Positions 6,680 through 15,032 of a DNA stretch of 64,000 nucleotides are shown one piece after another. The notes below the pieces were generated by a model that had not been told where the DNA came from, did not search any database, and saw only the letters and a list, made by a program, of their open reading frames with translations. The stretch covers positions 1 to 64,000 of the IMG/VR virus record IMGVR_UViG_3300009499_000295; one strand, 5' to 3'. Source of the stretch: a virus. Each line of letters begins with the position of its first letter. The stretch's first letter is position 1. The position numbers were made by a program, and so were the translations under genes.

Positions 6680-6901
6680 ATGATAGAACCATGTGAGAAT
6701 GATCTTTTCTGGAAGAAACTCTTCGAGGGTAACTGGTACTTAGTTAAAGTCTCTACTCGGAACATTAACATCTTAGGATTAAGACACATATTCTACAGAA
6801 TAGAAAGATGGTGTAATGACACAACAGATAAAGAGAAGATAATAACTCATAAGTGGGAAGATGGAAAATGCATAACAAAGGTACGCTTACGATCGTTATA
6901 G
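6680..6901 (+). CDS. Small hypothetical protein
   Basis: A 73-residue protein without a recognisable domain, with Trp, Lys and Cys scattered throughout. Its 3' end overlaps the SLOG-like gene by 34 bases in another frame, so the last residues may be dictated by that gene. It may be a genuine gene because its start follows the upstream stop closely. Confidence 0.45.
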   Translation: MIEPCENDLFWKKLFEGNWYLVKVSTRNINILGLRHIFYRIERWCNDTTDKEKIITHKWEDGKCITKVRLRSL

Positions 6902-7248
6902 TGGGTTCAGAACAGAAGAAGTGGTCTTACCATAAAGAGTCTATCTGTAGAGCTCTGATAAAAGAATTCATGGAAGAACACCCAGATGAACTCTACATCT
7001 CAGGAGAATGCCATAGGGGAGGAGTAGATCAATGGGTAAAAGAGATAGCACATAACCTTAATAAGCGGTATAAAGGATATCCTCCTAAGGAACGAAAGTG
7101 GTACTACTACAAGAAACGTAACATCAAGATGGCTGAGATTGGGGATGTAGTAATCGACTTAGAACCATTCGGTTTTACTTCTGGAGGAACCTGGACAGCA
7201 AATTATGCTAAGTCGATAGGGAAGAAGGCAGTCACGGTTGAGATATAA
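6868..7248 (+). CDS. SLOG/DUF2493-like nucleotide-binding protein
   Basis: A 126-residue Rossmann-like protein: N-terminal strand TIVIVGS, then SGECHRGGVDQWVKEIA, RNIKMAEIGDVVIDL and SGGTWTANYAKSIGKKAVTV. The GGVD, RN..M and SGGT elements are those of the SLOG superfamily (DprA/LOG/YspA-like), whose members bind nucleotides or nucleic-acid-derived ligands. ATG at 6868 is preferred over GTG at 6853. In viruses such proteins are common; the ligand is unknown. Confidence 0.7.
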   Translation: MHNKGTLTIVIVGSEQKKWSYHKESICRALIKEFMEEHPDELYISGECHRGGVDQWVKEIAHNLNKRYKGYPPKERKWYYYKKRNIKMAEIGDVVIDLEPFGFTSGGTWTANYAKSIGKKAVTVEI

Positions 7249-7376
7249 TGAACGATAAAGAGAAGACAAAGAAACTCTGGAAGAAGTTGTTTCAAAATAA
7301 AGAAGAATACACTCTTGGTATATGGCCTTTCACTAAATCAAAACTCAAGAAACAAAAGGAATGGGAGAAGAAATAG
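7248..7376 (+). CDS. Tiny basic protein
   Basis: A 42-residue Lys/Trp-rich protein that starts within the stop of the SLOG gene (TAATG), indicating coupled translation. No domain; possible nucleic-acid-binding peptide. Confidence 0.5.
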   Translation: MNDKEKTKKLWKKLFQNKEEYTLGIWPFTKSKLKKQKEWEKK

Positions 7377-7378
7377 TA

Positions 7379-7606
7379 ATGGGAAAGTGGAGAGAAGAGA
7401 CTAAGATTCTATCCTGTGGTTGTAAGATAGGTAAAACAGGGAAAGGTCCTTGGTTCCTTGACTACTACTGTAAAACACATGTAGAGGAAGTTAGGACTAA
7501 TGGTAGATTCGATCTTGAGAAGGCTTTTAAGTATTTGGAGAAACTGAATAAGATGCTGAAGAAGAATCCTCCTCCAGACGTTTTTAAGGAAGGAAAGGAA
7601 GAATGA
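7379..7606 (+). CDS. Small protein with a possible metal site
   Basis: A 75-residue protein with CGCK near residue 13 and a YCKTH segment near residue 30, followed by a helical, Lys-rich half. It begins three bases after the previous stop; an ATG at 7361 would overlap that gene. The next gene overlaps its end by four bases. Confidence 0.55.
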   Translation: MGKWREETKILSCGCKIGKTGKGPWFLDYYCKTHVEEVRTNGRFDLEKAFKYLEKLNKMLKKNPPPDVFKEGKEE

Positions 7607-8319
7607 ACGGAACAATTGCAACTTTCCTTATTATCATGGCTTTCATAGCTCTATTTGCAGGAACTGCTTACTGGATAGGAACAAATCAACTTCCTCGTGA
7701 TGTAAAACAATATGAGCAACTCATAACACAAATGGATACACAGGAAAGCAAACAGGCCTGGATTAAAGAGTTTCCAGAGACATATGGACTTGATTGGCAA
7801 GGGTGTTTAGACTGGTTATCCTATCACATGATATATGGTCTCTCTAACAGAACTAAGGTTCTATGGGAAGTAAAGGTAGATAATGAAGGAAGACCCCAAG
7901 ATCCTATTGAGATAATGAAATCTACCTGGATTACAAACCTTACAATAAGAACTGATATGGGTTATGGAGAGTACTATTTAATCTCCAAGTTTCCATGTGT
8001 TCTAGGTCTATGTGGTGAACACACCATAGTCTATACCCAGTTACTCCTAGTTAATGGTTACTCACCAAGAATGATGATAGGACACCATGATGAAGGAGAC
8101 CATGCTTGGGTAGAGATAGATGGATTAACTACTATAACTATAGATCCTACAGATGCAGTAGCATGGAGACAAAATAATCCTACTTCTTTCTGGGATTATT
8201 GTCCTAATATTTCTAGAACTACAAATAAACTCTGGGGAGATAGGGTATGGACACGAGTCCATAGGATAAGTAAAAGAGGAACAACAGAAGTAACGGAGGA
8301 ATATAATAATGAAGTTTAA
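7603..8319 (+). CDS. Membrane-anchored transglutaminase-like protein
   Basis: A 238-residue protein with an N-terminal membrane anchor (about residues 4-25) and a transglutaminase-like domain. The triad is visible: Cys137 in GLCGEH, His167 in DHAWVEI and Asp181 in TIDPTD. The family includes cysteine proteases, peptide-N-glycanase-like enzymes and cross-linking enzymes. The anchor would place the catalytic domain outside the cytoplasmic membrane, suggesting cell-envelope modification, entry or exit. It overlaps the gene before it by four bases. Confidence 0.7.
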   Translation: MNGTIATFLIIMAFIALFAGTAYWIGTNQLPRDVKQYEQLITQMDTQESKQAWIKEFPETYGLDWQGCLDWLSYHMIYGLSNRTKVLWEVKVDNEGRPQDPIEIMKSTWITNLTIRTDMGYGEYYLISKFPCVLGLCGEHTIVYTQLLLVNGYSPRMMIGHHDEGDHAWVEIDGLTTITIDPTDAVAWRQNNPTSFWDYCPNISRTTNKLWGDRVWTRVHRISKRGTTEVTEEYNNEV

Positions 8320-8440
8320 GGGTAGTGACATAGTCAAGACTCCAGATGGTAAATCCTGGTTCTATGATGAGAAGCACCATCAATGGATAGAGGTAACAGA
8401 GTCTAAGAAGATGAGAAAGAGTACCTTTGTCTCAATCTAA
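8309..8440 (+). CDS. Tiny hypothetical protein
   Basis: A 43-residue protein with a TPDGKSWFYDEKHHQW segment that reads like a small beta hairpin (WW-like strand pattern), preceded by GGAGGAA. Overlaps the transglutaminase-like gene by eleven bases. Function unknown. Confidence 0.55.
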   Translation: MKFKGSDIVKTPDGKSWFYDEKHHQWIEVTESKKMRKSTFVSI

Positions 8441-8456
8441 GAAAGAGGAATAATTA

Positions 8457-8636
8457 ATGGAAAATACACCTTTCCTAGCTAGTCAGAAACACAGAGAAGG
8501 TGAGATACAGGAATCTCATGATGAGATAAGGGACTACTATGACTTTAAGTTCTGTCCCTGGTGTGGAGTAGATCTCATAGAAGAACTTCAATCGCGAGGT
8601 AAAGAAGATGAACAAAAAGAAATGCCCGAGTTGTAA
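8457..8636 (+). CDS. Small protein with one CxxC
   Basis: A 59-residue acidic protein with FCPWCG near residues 32-37. A single CxxC is visible, so any zinc site would need a partner or dimer. Upstream AGAGGAA provides a ribosome-binding site. Confidence 0.55.
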   Translation: MENTPFLASQKHREGEIQESHDEIRDYYDFKFCPWCGVDLIEELQSRGKEDEQKEMPEL

Positions 8637-8754
8637 GGGTAGAGGCGGATGGTTCATACCTTCACATAGACCATTCTTTCTTACATGGTTTACCTGTGGA
8701 ATGTGTGGAGGAAGTGGTAGAATAGATGACAATGAATCCAAGTCAGAGAACTGA
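8608..8754 (+). CDS. Tiny zinc-binding protein (DnaJ-zinc-finger-like)
   Basis: A 48-residue protein with CPSCKGRGG near residues 6-14 and CGMCGGSGR near 30-38. These CxxCxGxG repeats are those of the DnaJ-type zinc finger, here as a free-standing pair. Overlaps both neighbours. Confidence 0.6.
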   Translation: MNKKKCPSCKGRGGWFIPSHRPFFLTWFTCGMCGGSGRIDDNESKSEN

Positions 8755-8941
8755 AGAATATATCATACTCTTTGATACGAGGTTGAAAGGAATAAACATT
8801 CTTATAGATCAGAAATGTTATGAACGAGTAAGTAAAAAGAAGGATATACTTCCTATGATTATAGAGATTATCAAGAACAAGAATGCTAATAACTTACAGG
8901 TCTTTGTCCTAGGAAAAGAACTTAATGTCGAGTGGGAATAA
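8726..8941 (+). CDS. Small protein with N-terminal NPSQR
   Basis: A 71-residue alpha/beta protein that starts MTMNPSQR, a variant of the window-wide NPSxR motif placed at the very N-terminus. The remainder (ILFDTRLKG, ILIDQKC, LQVFVLGK) has no family I recognise. The start is either the first ATG or the one two codons on. Confidence 0.55.
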   Translation: MTMNPSQRTEEYIILFDTRLKGINILIDQKCYERVSKKKDILPMIIEIIKNKNANNLQVFVLGKELNVEWE

Positions 8942-9342
8942 TGGATCCAAAACTAGTGTGGGAGAGGGTCTTTAAATCAGATGAGGAGATATACTCAGAG
9001 ATGATTATAAAGAAACTTCAGAAAGAAGCAGATCAAAAGGCAAAACGTCATAAACTACGAACTAATGCCCTTCATTTCATTAGAATCCATGAGTATGAGA
9101 TAGTTTCCAGAAAGAAAAGAATGGAAGTTCATAAGTGTAAGCTCTGCTCTAAGTTACAGACAAGGAAAGAAAATGGTGCAGGAAGCTGGAGCGGAGAAAT
9201 AACTGGTTTTATGTTTCTTGTGGCTGTTCTTTTAACCATATTCTCTCTAGGAATGTTAAGTAGTGGTAGTTCCCTTGGACTTATCCCAGGTACCTTAGGA
9301 ATAATATCAGCATATATAACACTGAAACGAGCTATGGAATAA
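8941..9342 (+). CDS. Two-helix membrane protein with CxxC
   Basis: A 133-residue protein: a charged helical cytoplasmic part, a CKLC pair near residue 64, and two hydrophobic segments near residues 86-106 and 110-128. It starts in the stop of the preceding gene (TAATG). Function unknown. Confidence 0.65.
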   Translation: MDPKLVWERVFKSDEEIYSEMIIKKLQKEADQKAKRHKLRTNALHFIRIHEYEIVSRKKRMEVHKCKLCSKLQTRKENGAGSWSGEITGFMFLVAVLLTIFSLGMLSSGSSLGLIPGTLGIISAYITLKRAME

Positions 9343-9357
9343 TTTGGTAGTGAGAAA

Positions 9358-9891
9358 ATGACAGACCTATTAAGACACTCAGAGGGGATATGGAGAAGTA
9401 TCTATGTCTTCGCTCTGATAAAAGAGCATTATCGTATTATTGAATGGTTCAAGAAGGAGATGAAGAAGCTTAAGATAGAAGGATATTCATGGTGTCACTA
9501 TGGAGAAGTAAGAGGTCCAGTACCTGTTCTTTGTGAGAAGGAACATATTACCTTTAGAGTAGACTTCCCAGGAACTACATCCTATAATTCCTTTAGAGCA
9601 GATCTAGAGAAAACAGAATGGAAATGGGAAGATCATGGTTATGACGAGCCTCTCTGGGTTAAAAGGGCTTATGAACTAGGAACTAAGCTCTATGAGATGG
9701 TAATGGAAACAACTAAAGGACCAGATGTAAATATGAACAATAACTTTATGAGAATACTTCTACATGGTTTCTTTAATGATGCACACATGAACTCTAAAGA
9801 GGAGACAGAGTTCTACTTATTCCTGTTTCAGTCTTACTTAACAGCTAGGTATGGACTAAGGCCAGGAGGAGTTAACGATAGTATCCCATAA
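9358..9891 (+). CDS. Uncharacterised 177-residue protein
   Basis: A mostly helical protein, Trp- and Tyr-rich, with no recognised domain or catalytic motif. No signal peptide. It ends before a small TTG-start gene and lies upstream of the MoxR-like ATPase. Confidence 0.6.
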   Translation: MTDLLRHSEGIWRSIYVFALIKEHYRIIEWFKKEMKKLKIEGYSWCHYGEVRGPVPVLCEKEHITFRVDFPGTTSYNSFRADLEKTEWKWEDHGYDEPLWVKRAYELGTKLYEMVMETTKGPDVNMNNNFMRILLHGFFNDAHMNSKEETEFYLFLFQSYLTARYGLRPGGVNDSIP

Positions 9892-9908
9892 GAAAGAGGT
9901 GGAAAGGA

Positions 9909-10079
9909 TTGGTTAGGAAAGTGGAAGGAAGTATAGAACTAAGCAACAAGCTCATGGAAGTAATTGTTGCTGATCTGAAGAAACTCTATGGTTCCTACTG
10001 GAACTTTGAGATAGGGTTTATGGAAGGTTCAGATCCTAAGAAGAACTTCAGTTTGAAGGTTAAAGTATACAAAAGGTAA
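9909..10079 (+). CDS. Small hypothetical protein
   Basis: A 56-residue protein with a TTG start preceded by GAGGTGGAAAGGA. Composition (helix then two strands) is protein-like and the frame fills the gap before the MoxR ATPase exactly. It could bind the ATPase, but nothing in the sequence shows this. Confidence 0.5.
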   Translation: MVRKVEGSIELSNKLMEVIVADLKKLYGSYWNFEIGFMEGSDPKKNFSLKVKVYKR

Positions 10080-10091
10080 GGAGGAATTGGA

Positions 10092-11678
10092 ATGGAAGTA
10101 AGAGAGAAGATTAAAGCACAAGTCAAAGAAATCAGAAGGTCTTTGTTCGGTATAGATGAGATCATTAAGATATACTGTCTGAGTAAAGCTGCAGATCTGA
10201 CAGTGCTCATGCTAGGGGAACATGCTATTGCTAAGTCCTCTTTGGCTAGAGATTGGAGCACTACTACAAGTCTTGACTTTCGTATAGTCACTAGCTCAGA
10301 AGTAGATGAGGCAATGATAGCCTACATAGACCCTGCTATCTTTAGAGAGAAGAATATAGTTCAAATGAAAAGAGGAGAATTGATGCTGAGAGATCACATA
10401 CTCGTAGATGAATTCTTTATGTGGTCTAATAAGTACAGGGCCAAGTTACACCAATTGCTTGAAGAGAAGACATATGCTGGTCTAGATATAAAAACTAAGA
10501 CATATACCTTTGCTAGTAACCCAATTACGGAACACTATGCAGGACAACAGGATGAACGGAACCTGGCTACAGAGGATCGTATTGACTTACTGTTACCAAT
10601 GTACCAACCTACTGTAACTCCCACCCAGAAGATGATGATGAAGTTCAATAAAAGAGGGAGACATGAGATAGAACTAGAACCCGTAGTTACATGGGATAAT
10701 TACCTTGAAGCAAGAGATGACATTATGAAGGTAGAGATACCTCCTGACTTAGTGGTATGGCTTACCCTCTTTGCAGAGTCTTTGAGTGCATGTAAGTACT
10801 CAGCTTCTAAGTTTGATGTATCTAGGGCTAGGATGCATACACTATGTGCAGAATGTAATCAACGTAAGCATCTCTGTGCTAAAGTAGCATTATCTAAACC
10901 AAGATTCCTAAGGGCAACTATCCTTCTAAGTAAGGCACTTGCATGGTATGATGAAAGGGAGACAATCTCAGAAGAGGATGTCTTTGCTTCTGTGAAGTAT
11001 ACACTACCACACAGAATGATATTCCTACAAGAGGAAAGAACCATCTTCGAGGCAGAAAGAGCTCTTCCAGAGATCCTACAAGAGTTCATAGATGACTTTA
11101 ACAACTGGGAAAGCAGAAAGATCTTTAGTCACCTTGAAGCATTGATTCTAAAAGCAATAAATGATAAGAGTCCATACTTTGACCTAGAATCAGCTAATAA
11201 TCTCCAGAGTGAGGTAGCAGAACACTTAGCCATAAATAACTATGTAAAAGAGGCCGTAATGAGGGTTCAACAGGAAGTGAAGAAACGTTACAGAGTAATC
11301 CTGAATGCTGGAAAGATCACAAATGTTGATGATATAAAGGAACTACTCAATAAATCTGGCTTAAACCTCTATGATAAAGGAGAGATCCTAGAAGAGTACA
11401 TGTCGAAGAATGAACTCTTAACCTTCTATCATGAGCTAGACAGAAGAGATACGAAGGCTCTAGAACGAGTAGCTATTGCAGTAAGAGCACTACATCAGAC
11501 AGAAACTCCTAATGTAAAGATAAAGTCCAAGATCAGATTAGTGAAAGCCTTTAAGAGAGAAATAACCTATGCCTCAGACCTGATACTAATCAAGGAAGAA
11601 AGAGGAAGGATTAGGATAACAGCTTCTACACCTGATCTAAAGAAGAAGTTCGAGAAGTTACTGGAGGAAACTAAATGA
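10092..11678 (+). CDS. MoxR/RavA-type AAA+ ATPase
   Basis: A 528-residue protein. The AAA+ core has Walker A GEHAIAKSS (about 42-50), an insertion typical of MoxR (YIDPAIFREKN), Walker B HILVDEFF (Asp106/Glu107) and a sensor segment FASNP. A long helical C-terminal extension follows, with a Cys/His cluster near residues 257-268 (CAECNQRKHLC) that could bind zinc. MoxR ATPases act as chaperones with vWA-domain partners; a vWA protein and a metallopeptidase lie 3-5 kb downstream in the same direction. The next gene overlaps by four bases. Confidence 0.8.
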   Translation: MEVREKIKAQVKEIRRSLFGIDEIIKIYCLSKAADLTVLMLGEHAIAKSSLARDWSTTTSLDFRIVTSSEVDEAMIAYIDPAIFREKNIVQMKRGELMLRDHILVDEFFMWSNKYRAKLHQLLEEKTYAGLDIKTKTYTFASNPITEHYAGQQDERNLATEDRIDLLLPMYQPTVTPTQKMMMKFNKRGRHEIELEPVVTWDNYLEARDDIMKVEIPPDLVVWLTLFAESLSACKYSASKFDVSRARMHTLCAECNQRKHLCAKVALSKPRFLRATILLSKALAWYDERETISEEDVFASVKYTLPHRMIFLQEERTIFEAERALPEILQEFIDDFNNWESRKIFSHLEALILKAINDKSPYFDLESANNLQSEVAEHLAINNYVKEAVMRVQQEVKKRYRVILNAGKITNVDDIKELLNKSGLNLYDKGEILEEYMSKNELLTFYHELDRRDTKALERVAIAVRALHQTETPNVKIKSKIRLVKAFKREITYASDLILIKEERGRIRITASTPDLKKKFEKLLEETK

Positions 11679-12466
11679 GTTATCTACCTAAAGAGGGAAA
11701 GAGAGCAGATTCCTTCCCTGACTATAGTAAGTACTTCTACGACTTCCTAAAGATACCTGAGACAGAGATCTTTAAGCAGTCTAAACAGGAAAGGGTAAAG
11801 CAAATTCTAATCATTATAGCAGGAACTATGGGAATAGGTAAGACTACACTCATAGAGAACATCATCAATAACCTCCGGAAACACTATGGAATAGAGAAGA
11901 CGAATACAGTTTATTCCCAAGTTTCCGCTAAGGTTCTAATGGAGTATGGATTCAAAGGAAATCCCATGAGAGGATGGGATGCTGAGAAACCTATTCAGAT
12001 ATTAGTCTTTGATGATGCTACCTCTGCAAGACTAACTAAGAATGATCAAAGACAGTTCTGTAAGATGAGACATCAGATGATGGATGATACAAAACTGACT
12101 GAGGGAGTAATATTCTCAATCCTGGTTACTCATGATTGGTATCGACTAGATCCTAACTTCCGTAGAAATGCCATTGTAACAGCCTTTCTCTCAGTATCTC
12201 CTCTAGATCAATACTCAAGAAGAGAGTATGGTAGAATCTTAGGAGAAGAAGGAGTACACTTTCTTTCAGAGAGATTATCTAAGTCTCTACGGTTTGATAA
12301 GGATAAGGGAACTGGTCTGGTAGTTCTACCTTTTGTACCTCCAGGAGAAAGGTCTAAGAAAGTAGGCTGTATTAAATGGAAGAACATACAGGATGTGAAC
12401 TACATAGTTATTAAAGAACTTCCCTCGGGAAGATTAGTATGGAAGGAAAAGGTGAAACAGAAATGA
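11675..12466 (+). CDS. P-loop NTPase
   Basis: A 263-residue protein with Walker A GTMGIGKTT (50-58), Walker B ILVFDDA (109-115) and a VTHDW segment further on that may serve as sensor. The fold resembles ABC/zeta or viral packaging-type P-loop proteins, but I cannot fix the family. It is coupled to the MoxR gene (ATGA), and its stop overlaps the next gene, so it probably belongs to the same functional set. Confidence 0.7.
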   Translation: MSYLPKEGKRADSFPDYSKYFYDFLKIPETEIFKQSKQERVKQILIIIAGTMGIGKTTLIENIINNLRKHYGIEKTNTVYSQVSAKVLMEYGFKGNPMRGWDAEKPIQILVFDDATSARLTKNDQRQFCKMRHQMMDDTKLTEGVIFSILVTHDWYRLDPNFRRNAIVTAFLSVSPLDQYSRREYGRILGEEGVHFLSERLSKSLRFDKDKGTGLVVLPFVPPGERSKKVGCIKWKNIQDVNYIVIKELPSGRLVWKEKVKQK

Positions 12467-13011
12467 ATGAAAAAGTAAACATGATAGAGGATGAGGAAGA
12501 AGAAATCTTAGAAAAGACAGGCCCAGATAAGAAACATAACGAGAGAGTCTTCAACTACAAGATTGCCTCTGAAGAAACTAGAGAGATAGAGGTAAGAGGA
12601 ATTGCTTTCCTAGTTAAGTTCTACAAGACTACTACAGGAACTGCAGGGATCAGGGTTCAACTAGAAGACAATGGTCCAATATTCCAGAAGTTCTTAGAGT
12701 ACTGTAAAGAGAACAAAGGTCAACGGATAGAGAAGGAAACACAAGCTAACCTAATGGCCTTCACTACATTTGGTAAACTAGATCAGGGACTAGAGTTCTT
12801 TCCAGTAATGGGATTCTATATCTTCCCATTTGGAGATAAGACTACAGAACCACATCTAGTATTCAATGAAGAGAAGGATGCTCCTGAACCTATGGAACGC
12901 TTAGAGGCATTCATGGACTACTACAAGAAGAAACTTGGTATAAAGGTAAGACCCAAGAAGAGCTCATTCGATAGTCTTAGAAAGCTTGTCCTAACAGAAA
13001 TAGGTGACTAG
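12463..13011 (+). CDS. Uncharacterised protein of the MoxR neighbourhood
   Basis: A 182-residue protein with an acidic N-terminus (EDEEEEI) and an alpha/beta body (FLVKFYKTTTGTAGIRVQL, FFPVMGFYIFPFG). No family recognised. The ATG chosen overlaps the stop of the NTPase gene; an upstream ATG at 12439 is possible. Confidence 0.6.
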   Translation: MNEKVNMIEDEEEEILEKTGPDKKHNERVFNYKIASEETREIEVRGIAFLVKFYKTTTGTAGIRVQLEDNGPIFQKFLEYCKENKGQRIEKETQANLMAFTTFGKLDQGLEFFPVMGFYIFPFGDKTTEPHLVFNEEKDAPEPMERLEAFMDYYKKKLGIKVRPKKSSFDSLRKLVLTEIGD

Positions 13012-13012
13012 T

Positions 13013-13204
13013 ATGCCAACTCATGGAAGTATAAGTAAAGCAGGAAAGGTTCGTAATCAGACTCCCAAGATTGAGAAGACCCCTAGAAAGAAGAAGAGCC
13101 CTAAAGTAAACAACAGGAAGAAACACTACAAACGGTTCATACTAAACCAAGAAGTAGGACAGAGTGAAATAGGAAGAAGAAAACGTGGAAGACGCAGGGT
13201 ATAA
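13013..13204 (+). CDS. Ribosomal protein eS30 homologue
   Basis: A 63-residue, very basic protein that starts MPTHGSISKAGKVRNQTPKI. This matches the hallmark N-terminus of archaeal and eukaryotic small-subunit protein eS30 (HGSLxKAGKVRxQTPK), followed by a Lys/Arg stretch, RNRKKHYKRF-like spacing and a basic tail longer than usual. eS30 sits near the decoding site and mRNA entry on the 30S/40S head-body junction. The ATG at 13013 gives exactly the expected start; a GTG at 13004 is possible. The family is absent from bacteria, which supports an archaeal host. A viral copy might alter host ribosomes. Confidence 0.8.
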   Translation: MPTHGSISKAGKVRNQTPKIEKTPRKKKSPKVNNRKKHYKRFILNQEVGQSEIGRRKRGRRRV

Positions 13205-13442
13205 TTCAGGTCTTTGCCCTAACCTTAAAGAATGTGGAGAATGGAGAGGAGAATGGTATTGGGGATTCTGTCATCAAGACTTTGCCTGGTCACGATGCCC
13301 TCTGTTTATAAAGACAATCAACCCAAGTTCTAGATATCTAGGTATGGAAACCTTCCTTAAGTATACTCAGTTAGAAGTAATGAGAAAGGCGTTGAAAGAG
13401 AATGTCAAAACCTATACAGGGAAACGTAGAAGTAATCACTAA
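13185..13442 (+). CDS. Small Cys-rich protein with INPSSRYLG
   Basis: An 85-residue protein with Cys near residues 11, 17, 29 and 38 (a possible zinc site) followed by INPSSRYLG near residues 45-53, one of the extended forms of the window motif. GTG start inside the end of the eS30 gene; overlaps the metallopeptidase gene by 41 bases. Confidence 0.55.
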   Translation: MEDAGYNSGLCPNLKECGEWRGEWYWGFCHQDFAWSRCPLFIKTINPSSRYLGMETFLKYTQLEVMRKALKENVKTYTGKRRSNH

Positions 13443-14274
13443 GAAGAACTGGAAGAGGATTAAGCAGGAAGTAGAGGACTCTGTTCTCCGAGCCTGGAGA
13501 AATAGTAAACTTATTGTCCCTAGAATGGCCCTAGACTTCCGAGTACACTTCCAAGAAGTATATGCATCATCAACTGGTAGAATCTGGGCTTTTACCCCTT
13601 TCTGGAGAGGAAGAGTCTTTACCGATGTTATCATGATGCATGAGTTTCTCCATTGGGCTATATATCCTATAGATCTATGGAAGGGACTCTCTGACATGTT
13701 CAAGGCACGAAGAATGTTAGCAGAGGATCTTAAGTGGAAACCTACAAACAAGGAAACTGACCTCTATGGAGAGGTAGAGGACTGGTCAGGTTTTGAATAT
13801 GACATTACAGAATTCAGCTTTGTCCAGAATATCTTAGGAGACTATCTAATCAATCTTCATATACATGATAACCATCCTATTCTCTTTGCTGATCTATGGA
13901 AGTTCCTTTACCATGATGGAACCTTCTATGAGCAACAGAAACAACTAAAGAGAGACTCTACCTTTATTCTCTACCTATCAGCATACCCTGATCTTCTAAG
14001 TGACATAAAGGAAGAAGTTACCCTGATAGATCCAAAGTCAGAGAAGGACAAGGATAAGATCATAGACATTATAGTAGAAGTACGACATGGTAGAATGAGT
14101 AAGGTCTACGCCATTAAGGAACTGACTAAGATCTTTCATCCGTACATAGTACAGGATCAGAAGGATTCTAAGGGTAACAAGGGAGCAGAACCAAAGTGTC
14201 CTAAGTGTGGTCACGATGAGTTTGAGGTAGTAGGGTACGAGGATCCAAAGACAGGGAAGTGGGTAGATGTCTAA
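13402..14274 (+). CDS. Metallopeptidase of a MoxR-vWA system (DUF2201-like) with zinc ribbon
   Basis: A 290-residue protein. HEFLHW at residues 80-85 is an HEXXH zinc-peptidase motif. The C-terminus ends in a zinc ribbon opening with CPKCGH; only one CxxC is clear. Metallopeptidase-like domains of this sort (DUF2201) normally precede a vWA domain, either fused or in the next gene, next to a MoxR ATPase. Here the ATPase is upstream and the vWA gene is 1.2 kb downstream. The substrate is unknown. Confidence 0.65.
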   Translation: MSKPIQGNVEVITKKNWKRIKQEVEDSVLRAWRNSKLIVPRMALDFRVHFQEVYASSTGRIWAFTPFWRGRVFTDVIMMHEFLHWAIYPIDLWKGLSDMFKARRMLAEDLKWKPTNKETDLYGEVEDWSGFEYDITEFSFVQNILGDYLINLHIHDNHPILFADLWKFLYHDGTFYEQQKQLKRDSTFILYLSAYPDLLSDIKEEVTLIDPKSEKDKDKIIDIIVEVRHGRMSKVYAIKELTKIFHPYIVQDQKDSKGNKGAEPKCPKCGHDEFEVVGYEDPKTGKWVDV

Positions 14275-14437
14275 AGGATACTTTAACCCTTCAATGAGAC
14301 ATGATCTACATTTCCATGATAATTGGGGAGATCATGAGTGTCCAGCTAATAAATGTGAGTACATTGTCTTTGATGACTTTGGATACAGAATCGTCTATTG
14401 TAAGAACTGTGGTCAAGCAGATAGAAGGAAGCTATAG
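14267..14437 (+). CDS. Tiny zinc protein with N-terminal FNPSMR
   Basis: A 56-residue protein with FNPSMR at residues 6-11, immediately after the start, and Cys at about 25, 30, 45 and 48 forming a zinc ribbon. It begins inside the metallopeptidase gene (eight-base overlap). Shows that the motif is not confined to C-termini. Confidence 0.65.
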   Translation: MSKGYFNPSMRHDLHFHDNWGDHECPANKCEYIVFDDFGYRIVYCKNCGQADRRKL

Positions 14438-14448
14438 AGGATGAACAG

Positions 14449-14610
14449 ATGCCTAAGAGAATAGCATGCCCTAATTGCAAAGGACATCTTAAGAGAGGGA
14501 GCCTAGCTCTAGATGAGAGAGCCTGGGAATGTGAGAATTGTCATACGATCTTTACAGATAAATACCCAGTAGAAGAAAAGAAGGGAAAGTTTAACCCCAG
14601 TAAAAGATAA
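14449..14610 (+). CDS. Tiny zinc ribbon ending FNPSKR
   Basis: A 53-residue protein: CPNC near residues 7-10, CENC near 28-31, a charged linker and the C-terminal end FNPSKR. A short zinc ribbon plus the tag is the commonest architecture in this part of the window. Confidence 0.7.
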   Translation: MPKRIACPNCKGHLKRGSLALDERAWECENCHTIFTDKYPVEEKKGKFNPSKR

Positions 14611-14641
14611 GTGTAATAGAACAGTATGAGTGACTCTCAGA

Positions 14642-14830
14642 ATGAGTAAATTAGCACCTATAATATGTCCAAGATGTCTTAGTAAGGAACTAAGGATAGC
14701 AAAGGCTACGTTTGTCACTAAACCTTATCTGATTCACTACTGTCTATGTGGATGGGTAGAAACTAGAAAATACCGTAAAGGATTAGTACCTATGATCCTT
14801 AAAGATTCATTTAACCCGAGTATGAGATAG
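14642..14830 (+). CDS. Tiny zinc ribbon ending FNPSMR
   Basis: A 62-residue protein with CPRC near residues 9-12, CLCGW near 35-39 and the C-terminal end FNPSMR. The start is uncertain (GTG at 14630 also possible). Zinc ribbon plus C-terminal tag. Confidence 0.65.
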   Translation: MSKLAPIICPRCLSKELRIAKATFVTKPYLIHYCLCGWVETRKYRKGLVPMILKDSFNPSMR

Positions 14831-14831
14831 A

Positions 14832-15032
14832 ATGTATAAACCTCCTCAGATATTTCAACCTAAACCTGCCCCTGTTTATCAATTCTTGGAGCTAAAGTGT
14901 CCTCATTGTGGGTATGAGATCTACCGACCCTACCGTGAATTAACAGACTTACCATCAGAAATACTATGTATAAAGTGTGGAAAGCACTACTCTGTATCCA
15001 GTCAATGGAATCCTTCGAGGAGATACTTATGA
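14832..15032 (+). CDS. Tiny zinc ribbon ending WNPSRRYL
   Basis: A 66-residue protein with a Pro-rich N-terminus, CPHCG near residue 23 and CIKCG near 46, ending WNPSRRYL. The codons for Ser-Arg-Arg give GAGGAG, which lies seven bases before the next gene's ATG and is its ribosome-binding site. Confidence 0.7.
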   Translation: MYKPPQIFQPKPAPVYQFLELKCPHCGYEIYRPYRELTDLPSEILCIKCGKHYSVSSQWNPSRRYL

